Of a DNA stretch of 57,376 bases, positions 1-7,328 are shown piece by piece; the first letter of the stretch is position 1, and each line of letters begins with the position of its first letter. The stretch is from the NCBI GenBank assembly GCA_027484025.1, contig JAIXTI010000045.1, forward strand, positions 1-57,376. Reading direction: 5' to 3'. The position numbers and the translations under genes were made by a program. The DNA is from a bacterium (GTDB lineage Bacteria; Gemmatimonadota; Gemmatimonadetes; Gemmatimonadales; Gemmatimonadaceae). A model generated the notes under the pieces. It made no database searches, had not been told where the DNA came from, and was given only the letters and a program-made list of their open reading frames with translations.

Positions 1-1
1 C

Positions 2-694
2 GCCATGCCCGACGGCGACGATGGCTGGTACACCACGTGGGCCACGCTCCCTGACGCCGGCTGCGCCGCCGACACGGTGCGCCGCGAGCCCGCCGCGAGT
101 TTCTGCGTCCCCTGGCCGCACTACGACGATTACGTCGCGCACGACATCGTCTCGCACATGGACCGCACCTATCGCACCGGTGGCACGCGCGATAGCCGCG
201 GCATCGCCGGCTTGAGCATGGGTGGCTACGGCGCGATCACCCTCGCACTGGCGTATCCCGACGTGTTCGCCGCCGCCTCGAGTCATTCGGGGGTGTTGTC
301 ACCGCGTTTGCGCATCGGCGCGCTCCCCACCGCTCCCGACCGGTACGGGCGCACCACCGCCGAACTCGCCACGGGATCCCGCCACTTGTGGCCCAATCTG
401 CGCGCCGTTTTCGGCACCGACACGCTCGCGTGGCGCGGCCGCGACCCCGCGATCCTGGCCGAACGACTGGCCGCGCGCGTGCGTCGCGGCGAGGCCGCGT
501 GGCCGGCGCTGCGCTTCGACATCGGTGTGGACGACACGTGGTTGCCGCACAACCGTGACTTCGACGCGTCGCTCACGCGGCTCGGTGTCGCGCACGATTA
601 CCGAGAGTACCCGGGGGCGCACACGTGGGGGTACTGGAGGGAGCATGTGCGGGAAAGCGTCGCGTTCTTGCTTTCGGTACTGCGGTTGGGGTGA
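2..694 (+). CDS. Esterase (alpha/beta hydrolase, esterase D / antigen-85 type), 5'-truncated by window edge
   Basis: About 230 residues are visible in an open frame that runs off the left edge, so the N-terminal part (oxyanion region) is missing. The nucleophile elbow is GLSMGGYGA, followed by AAASSHSG. A late Asp/His pair lies in VDDTWLPHN and GAHTWGYW, as in esterase-D-like serine hydrolases. The family hydrolyses carboxyl or thioesters; the substrate here is unknown. The last codons and the TGA stop lie inside a GC-rich inverted repeat (outer arm of the array that encloses the next gene). The C-terminus of this protein may therefore have been rewritten by the repeat. The internal ATG near position 5 is probably not the true start. 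Confidence 0.85.
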   Translation, partial: AMPDGDDGWYTTWATLPDAGCAADTVRREPAASFCVPWPHYDDYVAHDIVSHMDRTYRTGGTRDSRGIAGLSMGGYGAITLALAYPDVFAAASSHSGVLSPRLRIGALPTAPDRYGRTTAELATGSRHLWPNLRAVFGTDTLAWRGRDPAILAERLAARVRRGEAAWPALRFDIGVDDTWLPHNRDFDASLTRLGVAHDYREYPGAHTWGYWREHVRESVAFLLSVLRLG

Positions 695-806
695 ACTACG
701 GTAGGGGAACTACGCGAGGGGAACTACGCGAGGGGAAACACGGGAGGGCAACCACGACCCCTCACGACCCCGCAACCACGACCCCGCGACCACGACCCAT
801 CGACCA
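679..806 (+). repeat. Left 14-nt tandem array, inverted arm of element A
   Basis: The array starts with ACTGCGGTTGGGG inside the esterase stop region, then carries units with a 14-nt period close to AGGGGAACTACGCG. Two units are clean. The following units drift to forms such as CAACCACGACCCCG and end beside the stop codon of the four-helix-bundle gene. The same units occur in opposite orientation at 1266-1387, so the gene between sits in a roughly 709-bp inverted-repeat element (679-1387). The period and orientation were read by eye. Confidence 0.85.
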
Positions 807-811
807 CGCGG

Positions 812-1192
812 TTAGGCGTAGTGTTTCTCTTGGGCATCGCGCTCTTCGATGGCCCTGATGAGTCTGTGGAGCATGGTGCAGACGACGGTGCGGGTGCCTT
901 GGCAGGCTATGTAGCGGCTGCGCGGAATGGCGCGGGCATCAATGGCGGTCTCGAGGTGAACGCCGAGTTCGTCGGCGGAACCGCGGGCAATTCGGAGGAA
1001 ATGGAGCGACTGCGCGGTGGACGTTTGTCGCGCCCCTTCAGCAATGTTGGCCGGAACCGAATCCACCGCCGTCAGCATCTGTGCGCGTAGCGACGGAACG
1101 CGGCGGCAATCCATTTCGTCCGCCAGCGCATGAATCGCTGCCGTCAAAGCACGCGCCGCCTGGCGCACGCGAAGTGTTCGTAAATCGAGCAT
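812..1192 (-). CDS. Four-helix-bundle protein (23S rRNA intervening-sequence protein family), copy 1
   Basis: A 126-aa, mostly helical protein carrying the family signature SVPANIAEGARQ followed by FLRIARGSADELGVHLETA. This matches the PF05635/TIGR02436 type, whose members are encoded in 23S rRNA intervening sequences and whose relative Avd accompanies diversity-generating retroelements. Family proteins are small, basic oligomers thought to bind nucleic acid; their function outside these contexts is unknown. There is no rRNA or reverse transcriptase here. The gene is enclosed by inverted arrays of a 14-nt repeat. A promoter-like TATACC lies 7 nt before the ATG with no Shine-Dalgarno sequence, so translation may be leaderless. 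A second family member occurs at 28704-29051, also between repeats. Confidence 0.88.
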   Translation of the reverse strand: MLDLRTLRVRQAARALTAAIHALADEMDCRRVPSLRAQMLTAVDSVPANIAEGARQTSTAQSLHFLRIARGSADELGVHLETAIDARAIPRSRYIACQGTRTVVCTMLHRLIRAIEERDAQEKHYA

Positions 1193-1199
1193 GTGTCAC

Positions 1200-1228
1200 G
1201 GTATAGCCCGCGTTCCGGTCATGTAACA
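1200..1228 (-). promoter_or_regulatory. Candidate promoter of four-helix-bundle gene copy 1
   Basis: On the minus strand, TGTTAC (1223-1228) and TATACC (1200-1205) are separated by 17 nt. The -10 box ends 7 nt before the ATG, which would give a leaderless or nearly leaderless mRNA. The boxes are imperfect. Confidence 0.4.
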
Positions 1229-1265
1229 CCAAAGGAACGCCAGCATCATCCCGATAACGCCAATA

Positions 1266-1387
1266 GCGTAGTTGCCCTCCCGTAGTCCCCCTCGCGTAGT
1301 TCCCCTCGCGTAGTTCCCCTCGCGTAGTTCCCCTCCCGTAGTCCCCCTCCCGTAGTCCCCCTCCCGTAGTTCCCCCCCAACCGCAGT
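1266..1387 (-). repeat. Right 14-nt tandem array, inverted arm of element A
   Basis: Eight units with a 14-nt period, reading CGTAGTTCCCCTCG or CGTAGTCCCCCTCC on the plus strand. They are the reverse complement of the units at 679-806. The array ends in CCCCAACCGCAGT (1375-1387), the exact complement of the outer sequence at 679-691. This arm is cleaner than the left one, in which more units have decayed. It lies about 60 nt upstream of the next gene and may influence its promoter. Confidence 0.88.
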
Positions 1388-1446
1388 GACGCAACACGCC
1401 CGATTCCGCTATGGTGCCCCTCCCGTTCGCGCCGTACCTTCCCCGG

Positions 1447-1944
1447 ATGTCCCGTTTCTTCCCGCGCGACGTCGTTCACTGGGGTGAGGAAAAACTCCAC
1501 CCGCTGCGCGCCTTCGCCATTCGCACCATCGAGCCGGCCGGCATCACGGGCCTCGTGCTCCGCGTGTGGCGTGCCGTCATTCTCGGCAGCGGGAGCTGGC
1601 TCTTCTTCGTCGGGGGCCTCACCGCGGGCGTGCTCTTCCTCTGCGGCATGCTCACCTGGCACCTCGGGAATTATCCCGTCAGGCGCTGGCCGCTACGCGC
1701 GCTCGCCTTTGTTGTCATCGAGCTCGCGGTCGAAATGGGCATGAGCTCCGTGCTCATCGTCTTCGGGCGCGAACGCTATGGCTCGCAGAACGCCACGTGG
1801 GGCGATTGGTGGCCCATGGCCGGGCAGGCGCTCTGGCAACGCACGCTGACCGTGGCGCTGTTTACTGCGGTGCTTGCGCTCGTGGTGCAGATGGTCCGTC
1901 GCGCCGTAGATCAGCGTACGCCCGGGTCCGTTTCCCCTCACTGA
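1447..1944 (+). CDS. Small integral membrane protein, unknown function
   Basis: A 165-aa protein with three clear hydrophobic segments (around residues 45-75, 85-108 and 133-150) and short charged loops, ending in a basic cytoplasmic tail. I do not recognise a family. I chose the ATG at 1447 because TACCTT (1435-1440) stands 6 nt before it, the same spacing as in other likely leaderless genes of this window. An upstream ATG at 1411 would add 12 residues. The next gene is a secreted peptidase 39 nt downstream in the same direction, possibly co-transcribed. Confidence 0.7.
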   Translation: MSRFFPRDVVHWGEEKLHPLRAFAIRTIEPAGITGLVLRVWRAVILGSGSWLFFVGGLTAGVLFLCGMLTWHLGNYPVRRWPLRALAFVVIELAVEMGMSSVLIVFGRERYGSQNATWGDWWPMAGQALWQRTLTVALFTAVLALVVQMVRRAVDQRTPGSVSPH

Positions 1945-1983
1945 CGCGCCACCGGCGTGTGCCACAGGCACAGGCCGCGGCGA

Positions 1984-3432
1984 ATGCTCTCCCACCTCGT
2001 GTCCCGACTCATGCGCCCGTTGCCCGTTCTGCTGCTTGCTGCCGTCCTGCCGTACACCGTCAACGCGCAGCCCATCGCGTTCCCCGTCTCGAAAGGAACG
2101 CGCACGTCCGGATCGCCAGCGGCCGATACGCTGCGCCCTTTCGGCCTGCTGCGTGATCAGGCGTTTCAGCAGCAACAGTGGTTCGAGCTGCGCATGGAGC
2201 GCACGCTTCCCATGCTCATGCGTCGGGAAGGCGTGGACATGTGGGTCGTGCCCATGCGTGAGTACAACGAAGATCCGCTCTTCAAGGCCATCACGTCGCC
2301 GACGACGTTCGCGGCGCGCCGACGCACGATCTACGTGTTCTTCGATCGTGGTGCGCAGGGGGTGGAGCGCATCGCACTCGGCGGCACGTCGCAGGGGAAT
2401 GTGTTCAAGGCCGTGCGCAGCATGAAGCCGGTGCCGCAGCCGGCCGCCGGGAGCCGCGGCAACGAGCGGCAGGCGGAGCTGTGGGGCGACGAGCAGTGGA
2501 GCATTCTCAAGCAGGTCATCGAGGAGCGCAAGCCGAACAAGATCGCGATCAACACGTCGCGTACGTTCGCCTTTGCCGATGGTCTCTCGAGCGGCGAAAA
2601 GGAAGGCATGCTGCAGGCACTCGGCGCGCCGTGGACGTCGAAGATCGTGAACGCGGAAGCGCTCGCGGTCGACCTCATTGCCGCACGGCAACCGGAAGAA
2701 GAAGCGGCATTCAAGGAGCTCAATCGCGTCGCGTGGGCCATCATCAGCGAAGCGTTTTCGAACAAGGTCATCACGCCCGGGGTGACGAAGGCCGATGACG
2801 TCGTCTGGTGGATGCGTCAGCGGCTCGCCGATCTCGGATTGTCGACCTGGTTCCAGCCGAGTGTGGAGGTGCAGCGCGCGTTCGGCAGCCCGGAGCTCGT
2901 GGGCGTGAATCCCACCATTCTCAAAGGCGACGTGCTGCACTGCGATTTCGGCGTGACGGCGCTGGGGCTCAACACCGACACGCAGCACATGGGCTACGTC
3001 CTCAAGGACGGGGAGACGGAGGTGCCGGCCGGCCTGCGCAAAGCCCTCGCCAACTCCAACCGCCTGCAGGACATCACCATCGAAGAGCTCAAGCCGGGGC
3101 GCAGCGGGAACGACGTGCTCAAGGCCGTACTCACGCGCATGCGCGCCGAAAAGATCGACGGGACCGAGTATTCGCACCCCATCGGTCTGCACGGACATGG
3201 CGCCGGCGCGTTGATCGGGCTGTGGGATTATCAGGATGGCGTCCCGGGGCGCGGCGACCACAAGATCATTCCCGGCACGTGGTACTCCATCGAGCTGCAG
3301 GCCACGACGCCGGTGCCGGAGTGGAACAACCAGCAGGTACGTTCGGCGCAGGAAGAAGACGTGATCATCGACGCGAACGGCAAAGTCCGCTGGGCGTTCG
3401 GACGGCAGACGACGTTCCACGTCGTGCGCTGA
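1984..3432 (+). CDS. Secreted M24 family metallopeptidase (Xaa-Pro aminopeptidase-like)
   Basis: 482 residues. The N-terminus is a signal peptide (MRPLPVLLLAAVLP, cleavage near NAQ). A creatinase-type N-terminal domain follows, then the pita-bread M24 domain. The five metal ligands are all visible: Asp in HCDFGV, Asp in LNTDTQHMGYV, His in HPIGLHGHGAG, Glu in YSIELQAT and Glu in QEEDVIID. Such enzymes use two Mn/Co/Zn ions to remove residues before proline. A periplasmic location is inferred from the signal peptide. The start is uncertain: GTG 1957, ATG 1984 and ATG 2011 are in frame, none has a good Shine-Dalgarno, and the last two give sensible signal peptides. Confidence 0.9.
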   Translation: MLSHLVSRLMRPLPVLLLAAVLPYTVNAQPIAFPVSKGTRTSGSPAADTLRPFGLLRDQAFQQQQWFELRMERTLPMLMRREGVDMWVVPMREYNEDPLFKAITSPTTFAARRRTIYVFFDRGAQGVERIALGGTSQGNVFKAVRSMKPVPQPAAGSRGNERQAELWGDEQWSILKQVIEERKPNKIAINTSRTFAFADGLSSGEKEGMLQALGAPWTSKIVNAEALAVDLIAARQPEEEAAFKELNRVAWAIISEAFSNKVITPGVTKADDVVWWMRQRLADLGLSTWFQPSVEVQRAFGSPELVGVNPTILKGDVLHCDFGVTALGLNTDTQHMGYVLKDGETEVPAGLRKALANSNRLQDITIEELKPGRSGNDVLKAVLTRMRAEKIDGTEYSHPIGLHGHGAGALIGLWDYQDGVPGRGDHKIIPGTWYSIELQATTPVPEWNNQQVRSAQEEDVIIDANGKVRWAFGRQTTFHVVR

Positions 3433-3459
3433 GTGCGGCGTCGCGCCGGCTGACACTTT

Positions 3460-3488
3460 TTGACCGGCGCGTCCGTAGATTGTGAATA
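3460..3488 (+). promoter_or_regulatory. Sigma-70-type promoter for the SPFH-SpeD-DUF4178 cassette
   Basis: TTGACC (3460-3465), 17 nt, then TGAATA (3483-3488). Transcription would begin near 3495, leaving a leader of about 15 nt that contains GGGAG five nt before the GTG start at 3509. Confidence 0.55.
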
Positions 3489-3508
3489 CCACTTAACCGG
3501 GAGCTTCC

Positions 3509-4522
3509 GTGGCGCTGGGCGATTTCCTCCGCAAGCAATTCATCGATGTCATCCAGTGGACCGAGTCGGGTCCGGGTGTCCTCATGCACCGCTTCCCCAT
3601 GCGGGACATGGAAATCCAGAGCGGCGCGCAGCTCACGGTGCGGGAGTCACAGCTCGCCCTGTTCGTGAACGAGGGACGCGCGGCCGACGCGTTTGCGCCC
3701 GGCCTGCACACGCTCGTGACGCAGAACATGCCGTTGCTCACGAACCTCATGAACTGGGACAAGATGTTCCAGTCGCCGTTCAAGAGCGACGTCTACTTCT
3801 TCTCCACGCGTTCGCAGACCGGTCAGCGGTGGGGCACGCAGCAGCCCATCACGATTCGCGATCGCGAGTTCGGCGCGGTGCGCCTGCGTGCGTTCGGCAT
3901 GTACGCGTTCCGCGTCGCCAACCCGGCCATTTTCCAGGCCAACGTGGGCGGTACCGACGCGGAGTACACGGTCGCGCAGATCGAACCGCAGCTTCGCAAC
4001 GCCATCATCAGCGGGTTCACGGCCGCCTTTGCCAACGCCAATGTCCCGTTCCTCGACATGGCGGCCAATCAGGCGCAGCTCGCCACGCAAATCGGAGCGG
4101 CGGTGGCGCCGGCGTTCGAACAGCTGGGGCTCAAGCTCGATTCGTTCACGGTCGAAAACCTGTCGCTCCCCGATGAGCTGCAGAAGCGGCTCGACGAGCG
4201 CATCTCGATGAACATGATCGGCGATATGCGCACGTACGCGGCATACCAGGCGGCGCAGTCCATTCCCATTGCGGCGGCCAACGAAGGCGGTATTGCTGGC
4301 CTCGCGGCCGGCATGGGCGCCGGCGTGGGGTTGGGTGGCGCCATTGCCAACGCCATCAGCGGCAGCGCTGGTGCGCCGTCAGCCCCCGGTGGCGCGGTGC
4401 CGCCCACGCGTATGGCCACACCGGCGGAGCCGAGTGCGGAGAGCAAGTTCTGCATCAACTGCGGTGTGAAGCTGCCGGCCGTCGCGAAGTTCTGCTCGGC
4501 TTGCGGCACGCCGCAGAGCTGA
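3509..4522 (+). CDS. SPFH-domain protein with C-terminal zinc ribbon (virion core protein / YdjI type)
   Basis: 337 aa. The SPFH/band-7 fold covers about residues 25-245. A Gly/Ala-rich hydrophobic stretch follows (GLAAGMGAGVGLGGAIANAI), then a Pro/Ala linker and a zinc ribbon with two CxxC pairs (FCINCG and FCSACG). SPFH proteins oligomerise at membranes and scaffold stress responses, while zinc ribbons of this type bind partners. The GTG start has GGGAG upstream and its own promoter. It is the first gene of a tight run with speD, DUF4178, DUF350 and SpeE-like genes, which suggests that it organises that system at the inner membrane. Confidence 0.88.
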   Translation: MALGDFLRKQFIDVIQWTESGPGVLMHRFPMRDMEIQSGAQLTVRESQLALFVNEGRAADAFAPGLHTLVTQNMPLLTNLMNWDKMFQSPFKSDVYFFSTRSQTGQRWGTQQPITIRDREFGAVRLRAFGMYAFRVANPAIFQANVGGTDAEYTVAQIEPQLRNAIISGFTAAFANANVPFLDMAANQAQLATQIGAAVAPAFEQLGLKLDSFTVENLSLPDELQKRLDERISMNMIGDMRTYAAYQAAQSIPIAAANEGGIAGLAAGMGAGVGLGGAIANAISGSAGAPSAPGGAVPPTRMATPAEPSAESKFCINCGVKLPAVAKFCSACGTPQS

Positions 4523-4548
4523 GCGCGATCGCGTCGTCGTCACCCTCC

Positions 4549-4941
4549 ATGACGACTTCTTCCTCCGGGCATGAGTGGATCGTCGAGGCGTACGGATGTC
4601 ATCCCGTACGCCTGGCCGATCCGGCCACGCTGCACGCGCTCTTCGGGCAGCTCATTGCCGAACTGGCGTTGCACCCGGTCGGCGCTCCGCACTGGCATCA
4701 GTTCCCCGCGCCGTCTGCCCACGTGGCGGGCGGCATGACGGGCATGGTGATGCTGTCGGAGTCGCATCTCACCATTCATACGTTTCCCGAGCACGGCTCG
4801 GCATGTCTCAACCTGTTCTGCTGCACGCCGCGCGCCGAGTGGCCGTGGGCGGAGCGGTTGGGTGAGCTGCTGGGGGCCACCGACGTCCGGGTGCGTCACC
4901 TGGCGCGTGAGTATGCACCGTTGCCAGTCGCCGCGTCGTGA
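4549..4941 (+). CDS. speD: S-adenosylmethionine decarboxylase proenzyme
   Basis: 130 aa, the size of the short bacterial/archaeal SpeD class. The self-processing motif is MLSESHLTIHTFPEHGS. Cleavage before Ser72 would generate the pyruvoyl cofactor, with His77 and Cys86 as the conserved catalytic residues. The enzyme makes decarboxylated SAM, the aminopropyl donor for polyamine synthesis. The start at ATG 4549 leaves 26 nt after the SPFH gene; an earlier ATG (4501) would overlap it. The stop overlaps the GTG of the next gene (GTGA), indicating translational coupling. Its product would feed the SpeE-like protein encoded four genes downstream. Confidence 0.93.
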   Translation: MTTSSSGHEWIVEAYGCHPVRLADPATLHALFGQLIAELALHPVGAPHWHQFPAPSAHVAGGMTGMVMLSESHLTIHTFPEHGSACLNLFCCTPRAEWPWAERLGELLGATDVRVRHLAREYAPLPVAAS

Positions 4942-5582
4942 CCGTTCCGCAACCGCACGCGACCACATGTCCTAATTGTGGCGCCCCCGTTCGCTTCCTC
5001 TGGGCGCAGGCGGTGCAGACCACCTGTAGCTATTGCCGCTCGGTGCTGGTGCGTCGGGACCTCGATCTCGAGCGCATTGGCTTGCAGGCCGACTTCCCGG
5101 TTACTGGGTCGCCCATTCAGATCGGCACCGAAGGCAAGTGGCGCGGACGGTCGTTCGTGGCGGTGGGGCGCATCACGTACGCGTGGGATCGCGGCCGCTG
5201 GAACGAATGGCACTGCCTGCTGAACGACGGGCGTAGTGCCTGGCTGTCGGATGCGCAGCTCGAGTACGCCATGAGTGTTGCAACGTCACCAGGCGGCAAT
5301 ATGCCGGCGCTGGCGGACATCCGAGTGGGGCAGACGTACTACTGGGGCGACATCGGCTATACGGTGACGAACGTGCTCGAGGCATCGTACGTCGGTACGG
5401 AGGGCGAGCTGCCCTTTACGACGACTGACAAACGGCGGTGTACGTTCGTCGACCTCCAGAACAACGACGGCGGCATGGCCACCATCGATGGGACCGAGTT
5501 CCCCTCGCTGTTGTACACGGGCGAGTTCGTGTCCTTCGATGACCTCGCGCTGAAGTATCTGCGCGAGTTCGAGGGATGGTGA
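4938..5582 (+). CDS. DUF4178 protein with N-terminal zinc ribbon, first copy
   Basis: 214 aa. The N-terminus has CPNCGAPV and CSYCRSVL, a zinc ribbon. A mostly beta domain follows with the DUF4178 pattern (GTEGKWRGRSFVAVGRITY, then WNEWHCLLNDGRSAWL) and a second, shorter repeat of the same type (RVGQTYYWGDIGYTVTNVLE). No membrane segment is present. The biochemical function of DUF4178 is unknown. It often neighbours DUF350 and polyamine-type genes (recalled, not checked here). The GTG start overlaps the speD stop. Confidence 0.85.
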   Translation: MTVPQPHATTCPNCGAPVRFLWAQAVQTTCSYCRSVLVRRDLDLERIGLQADFPVTGSPIQIGTEGKWRGRSFVAVGRITYAWDRGRWNEWHCLLNDGRSAWLSDAQLEYAMSVATSPGGNMPALADIRVGQTYYWGDIGYTVTNVLEASYVGTEGELPFTTTDKRRCTFVDLQNNDGGMATIDGTEFPSLLYTGEFVSFDDLALKYLREFEGW

Positions 5583-5586
5583 GCCC

Positions 5587-6906
5587 ATGGTGAATCCCGT
5601 CGCCACTGCGCCGGTGCCGCGCGCGACCGCGTTCAACTGCCCCTCGTGTGGTGCCTCACTCGAACTGCATGCACAGGGATGGGCGGTCACCGTCGTGTGC
5701 GGCAGTTGCGGCGCGCAACTCGATGCCGCCGACGAACAGCTGCGGGTGTTGCAGTATGGCGACAAGCCGCGGTTGTCGCCGCGCATTCCGCTGGGCACCC
5801 GCGGTACGTGGAAGGGCGTTGCCTGGGAAGTCATCGGCTGCCAGGTGGTGACCGTTACGGTCGAAGCCGTCGACTACTCGTGGACGGAGTATGTGTGCTT
5901 CAATCCGTACCGCGGCTTTCTGTATATGTCCGAGTATGAAGGGCACTGGAACGTCATCGAAAAGCTGCGGCGTCAGCCCCGGCAATCGGGCGACGGCGCG
6001 CAGCCGACGTTCGAGCTCGACGGGCGTACCTACAAGCACTTTCAGACGGCGGTGGCGCGCACGACGGCCGCGCTTGGCGAGTTCCCTTGGGAGCTGCGCG
6101 TCGGCGACTCCGTGATCAGTCAGGATTATGTGGCGCCGCCGTTCATGCTGAGTGCGGAAGCGTCCGAGGGAGAAATCACCTGGTCGCAGGGCACCTACAC
6201 GCGTGGCGACGCCATTCAGAAAGCCTTTGGCCTGCCGCGCGAGTTCATGGCGCCCATCGGAGTGTTTGCCAATCAACCCAACCCCTACGCCGATCTGCCC
6301 AAGCAGTTGGGGAAACGGTTCATGTTCGGCATGCTCGCGCTGGCGGTGATGCTGCTGCTGACCATCACCATGGCCAGCGACCGCGACGTGTTCTCGCAAG
6401 CGTACACCTACGACCGCAGTGTCGGCGAGAATGGCGCGTTCGTAACCTCGCCCTTCACCCTCGAAGGGCGCCCGTCGGGAGTGGCCATCGACCTTCGCGC
6501 CGATCTTGCGAACGACTGGGTCTTCTTCACGCTGTCGCTCATCAACGAAGAAACCGGCGCCACGCGCGAAGTGACGCGACAGCTGGAGTATTATTCCGGC
6601 ACGGACAGTGACGGCTCGTGGAGTGAAGGCGATCGATCGGAAACCGTCCGGTTGTCATCGGTTCCGGCGGGGCGGTACTTCCTGCGGGTGCAACCGGAAG
6701 GTGGAGACGTTGGGCGCCAATCGGTGAACTACACGCTGCGCGTGCGCCGCGACCCGCCGCACTACGGCTTCTACGGGCTGGCCTTTCTGGCGCTGCTCAC
6801 GCCGCTCGTGTTTGCGCTGTTCCCGGCCGCCGCCTTTGAAAACCGGCGGTGGGCCGAGAGCGATCACCCCATTGGGGGCACCACCACCAGCGACGACGAG
6901 GAGTAG
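5587..6906 (+). CDS. DUF4178 membrane protein with N-terminal zinc ribbon, second copy
   Basis: 439 aa. A zinc ribbon (CPSCGASL and CGSCGAQL) is followed by tandem DUF4178-like segments (GTRGTWKGVAWEVIGCQV, then VDYSWTEYVCFNPYRGFLYM). A transmembrane helix lies near residues 244-262 (FMFGMLALAVMLLLTI). An extracytoplasmic beta-sandwich region follows (residues 270-385, pre-peptidase-like with a PAGRYFLRVQPEGG motif), then a second membrane helix near 395-415. It therefore seems to link a cytoplasmic zinc-ribbon/DUF4178 part to a periplasmic sensor-like domain. It begins 4 nt after the first DUF4178 gene. Confidence 0.83.
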   Translation: MVNPVATAPVPRATAFNCPSCGASLELHAQGWAVTVVCGSCGAQLDAADEQLRVLQYGDKPRLSPRIPLGTRGTWKGVAWEVIGCQVVTVTVEAVDYSWTEYVCFNPYRGFLYMSEYEGHWNVIEKLRRQPRQSGDGAQPTFELDGRTYKHFQTAVARTTAALGEFPWELRVGDSVISQDYVAPPFMLSAEASEGEITWSQGTYTRGDAIQKAFGLPREFMAPIGVFANQPNPYADLPKQLGKRFMFGMLALAVMLLLTITMASDRDVFSQAYTYDRSVGENGAFVTSPFTLEGRPSGVAIDLRADLANDWVFFTLSLINEETGATREVTRQLEYYSGTDSDGSWSEGDRSETVRLSSVPAGRYFLRVQPEGGDVGRQSVNYTLRVRRDPPHYGFYGLAFLALLTPLVFALFPAAAFENRRWAESDHPIGGTTTSDDEE

Positions 6907-6914
6907 CGCCTACG

Positions 6915-7103
6915 ATGATGGCAGCCAGAGTGTACGCCGTGTGGGTCGTCGCCGTGGTGAGCGTGCTTGGCGTGGCGCAGTATCGCGGCTGGACCTTTAC
7001 CCGTACCAACGAAACCCGCAACAACCCCCGCTCGGTGCGCGACAATCCCGGCGCGTATCGCTCGTCGTACTACATCCCGGGGCGCACGCTCCGCGGCAAG
7101 TGA
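6915..7103 (+). CDS. Small single-pass membrane protein
   Basis: 62 aa starting MMAARVYAVWVVAVVSVLG, with one N-terminal hydrophobic helix and a polar, Arg/Asn-rich C-terminal half ending RTLRGK. No family is recognised. It sits 8 nt after the second DUF4178 gene and 10 nt before DUF350, so it is almost certainly part of that operon and may be a small subunit. Confidence 0.65.
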   Translation: MMAARVYAVWVVAVVSVLGVAQYRGWTFTRTNETRNNPRSVRDNPGAYRSSYYIPGRTLRGK

Positions 7104-7113
7104 GGAACCCCGC

Positions 7114-7326
7114 ATGACAGAACAGTTCATGGCGAACGTCTTCAATTCCGCCGCGTTTGCCGGCATCGGCATCGTGATGTTCGTGGCGGCCTTCTTCATC
7201 ATCGACATGCTCACGCCCGGAAAGCTCTGGGATGAAATCGCGGAGAAGAAGAACACCGCCGCTGCCATCCTCATGGGATCGGTGGCTATCGCGCTCGGCG
7301 TCATCGTCGCCGCCGCGATTCATTAA
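7114..7326 (+). CDS. DUF350 membrane protein
   Basis: 70 aa with two hydrophobic helices (AGIGIVMFVAAFFIIDML and AAILMGSVAIALGVIVAAAI) joined by a charged loop (TPGKLWDEIAEKKN), the usual DUF350 layout (YjfL-like). Function is unknown. The family recurs with polyamine or glutathionylspermidine-type genes. The ATG start is preceded by GAGGAACC, and the SpeE-like gene follows after 2 nt. Confidence 0.85.
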   Translation: MTEQFMANVFNSAAFAGIGIVMFVAAFFIIDMLTPGKLWDEIAEKKNTAAAILMGSVAIALGVIVAAAIH

Positions 7327-7328
7327 GC

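Noticed and set aside
812..1192. rRNA intervening sequence interpretation for the four-helix-bundle genes
   Set aside because: No 23S rRNA sequence flanks either gene.
679..1387. CRISPR-like arrays
   Set aside because: Units are 14 nt with no unique spacers, orientation is inverted around a gene, and no cas genes are present.
1038..1397. Minus-strand frame through the right array of element A
   Set aside because: It consists mainly of translated 14-nt repeats (Gly/Arg/Leu-rich).
1693..3492. Long open frame antisense to the M24 peptidase (about 599 codons)
   Set aside because: It is the mirror of a well-supported gene in GC-rich DNA; its translation is Arg/His/Pro-rich with no family pattern.
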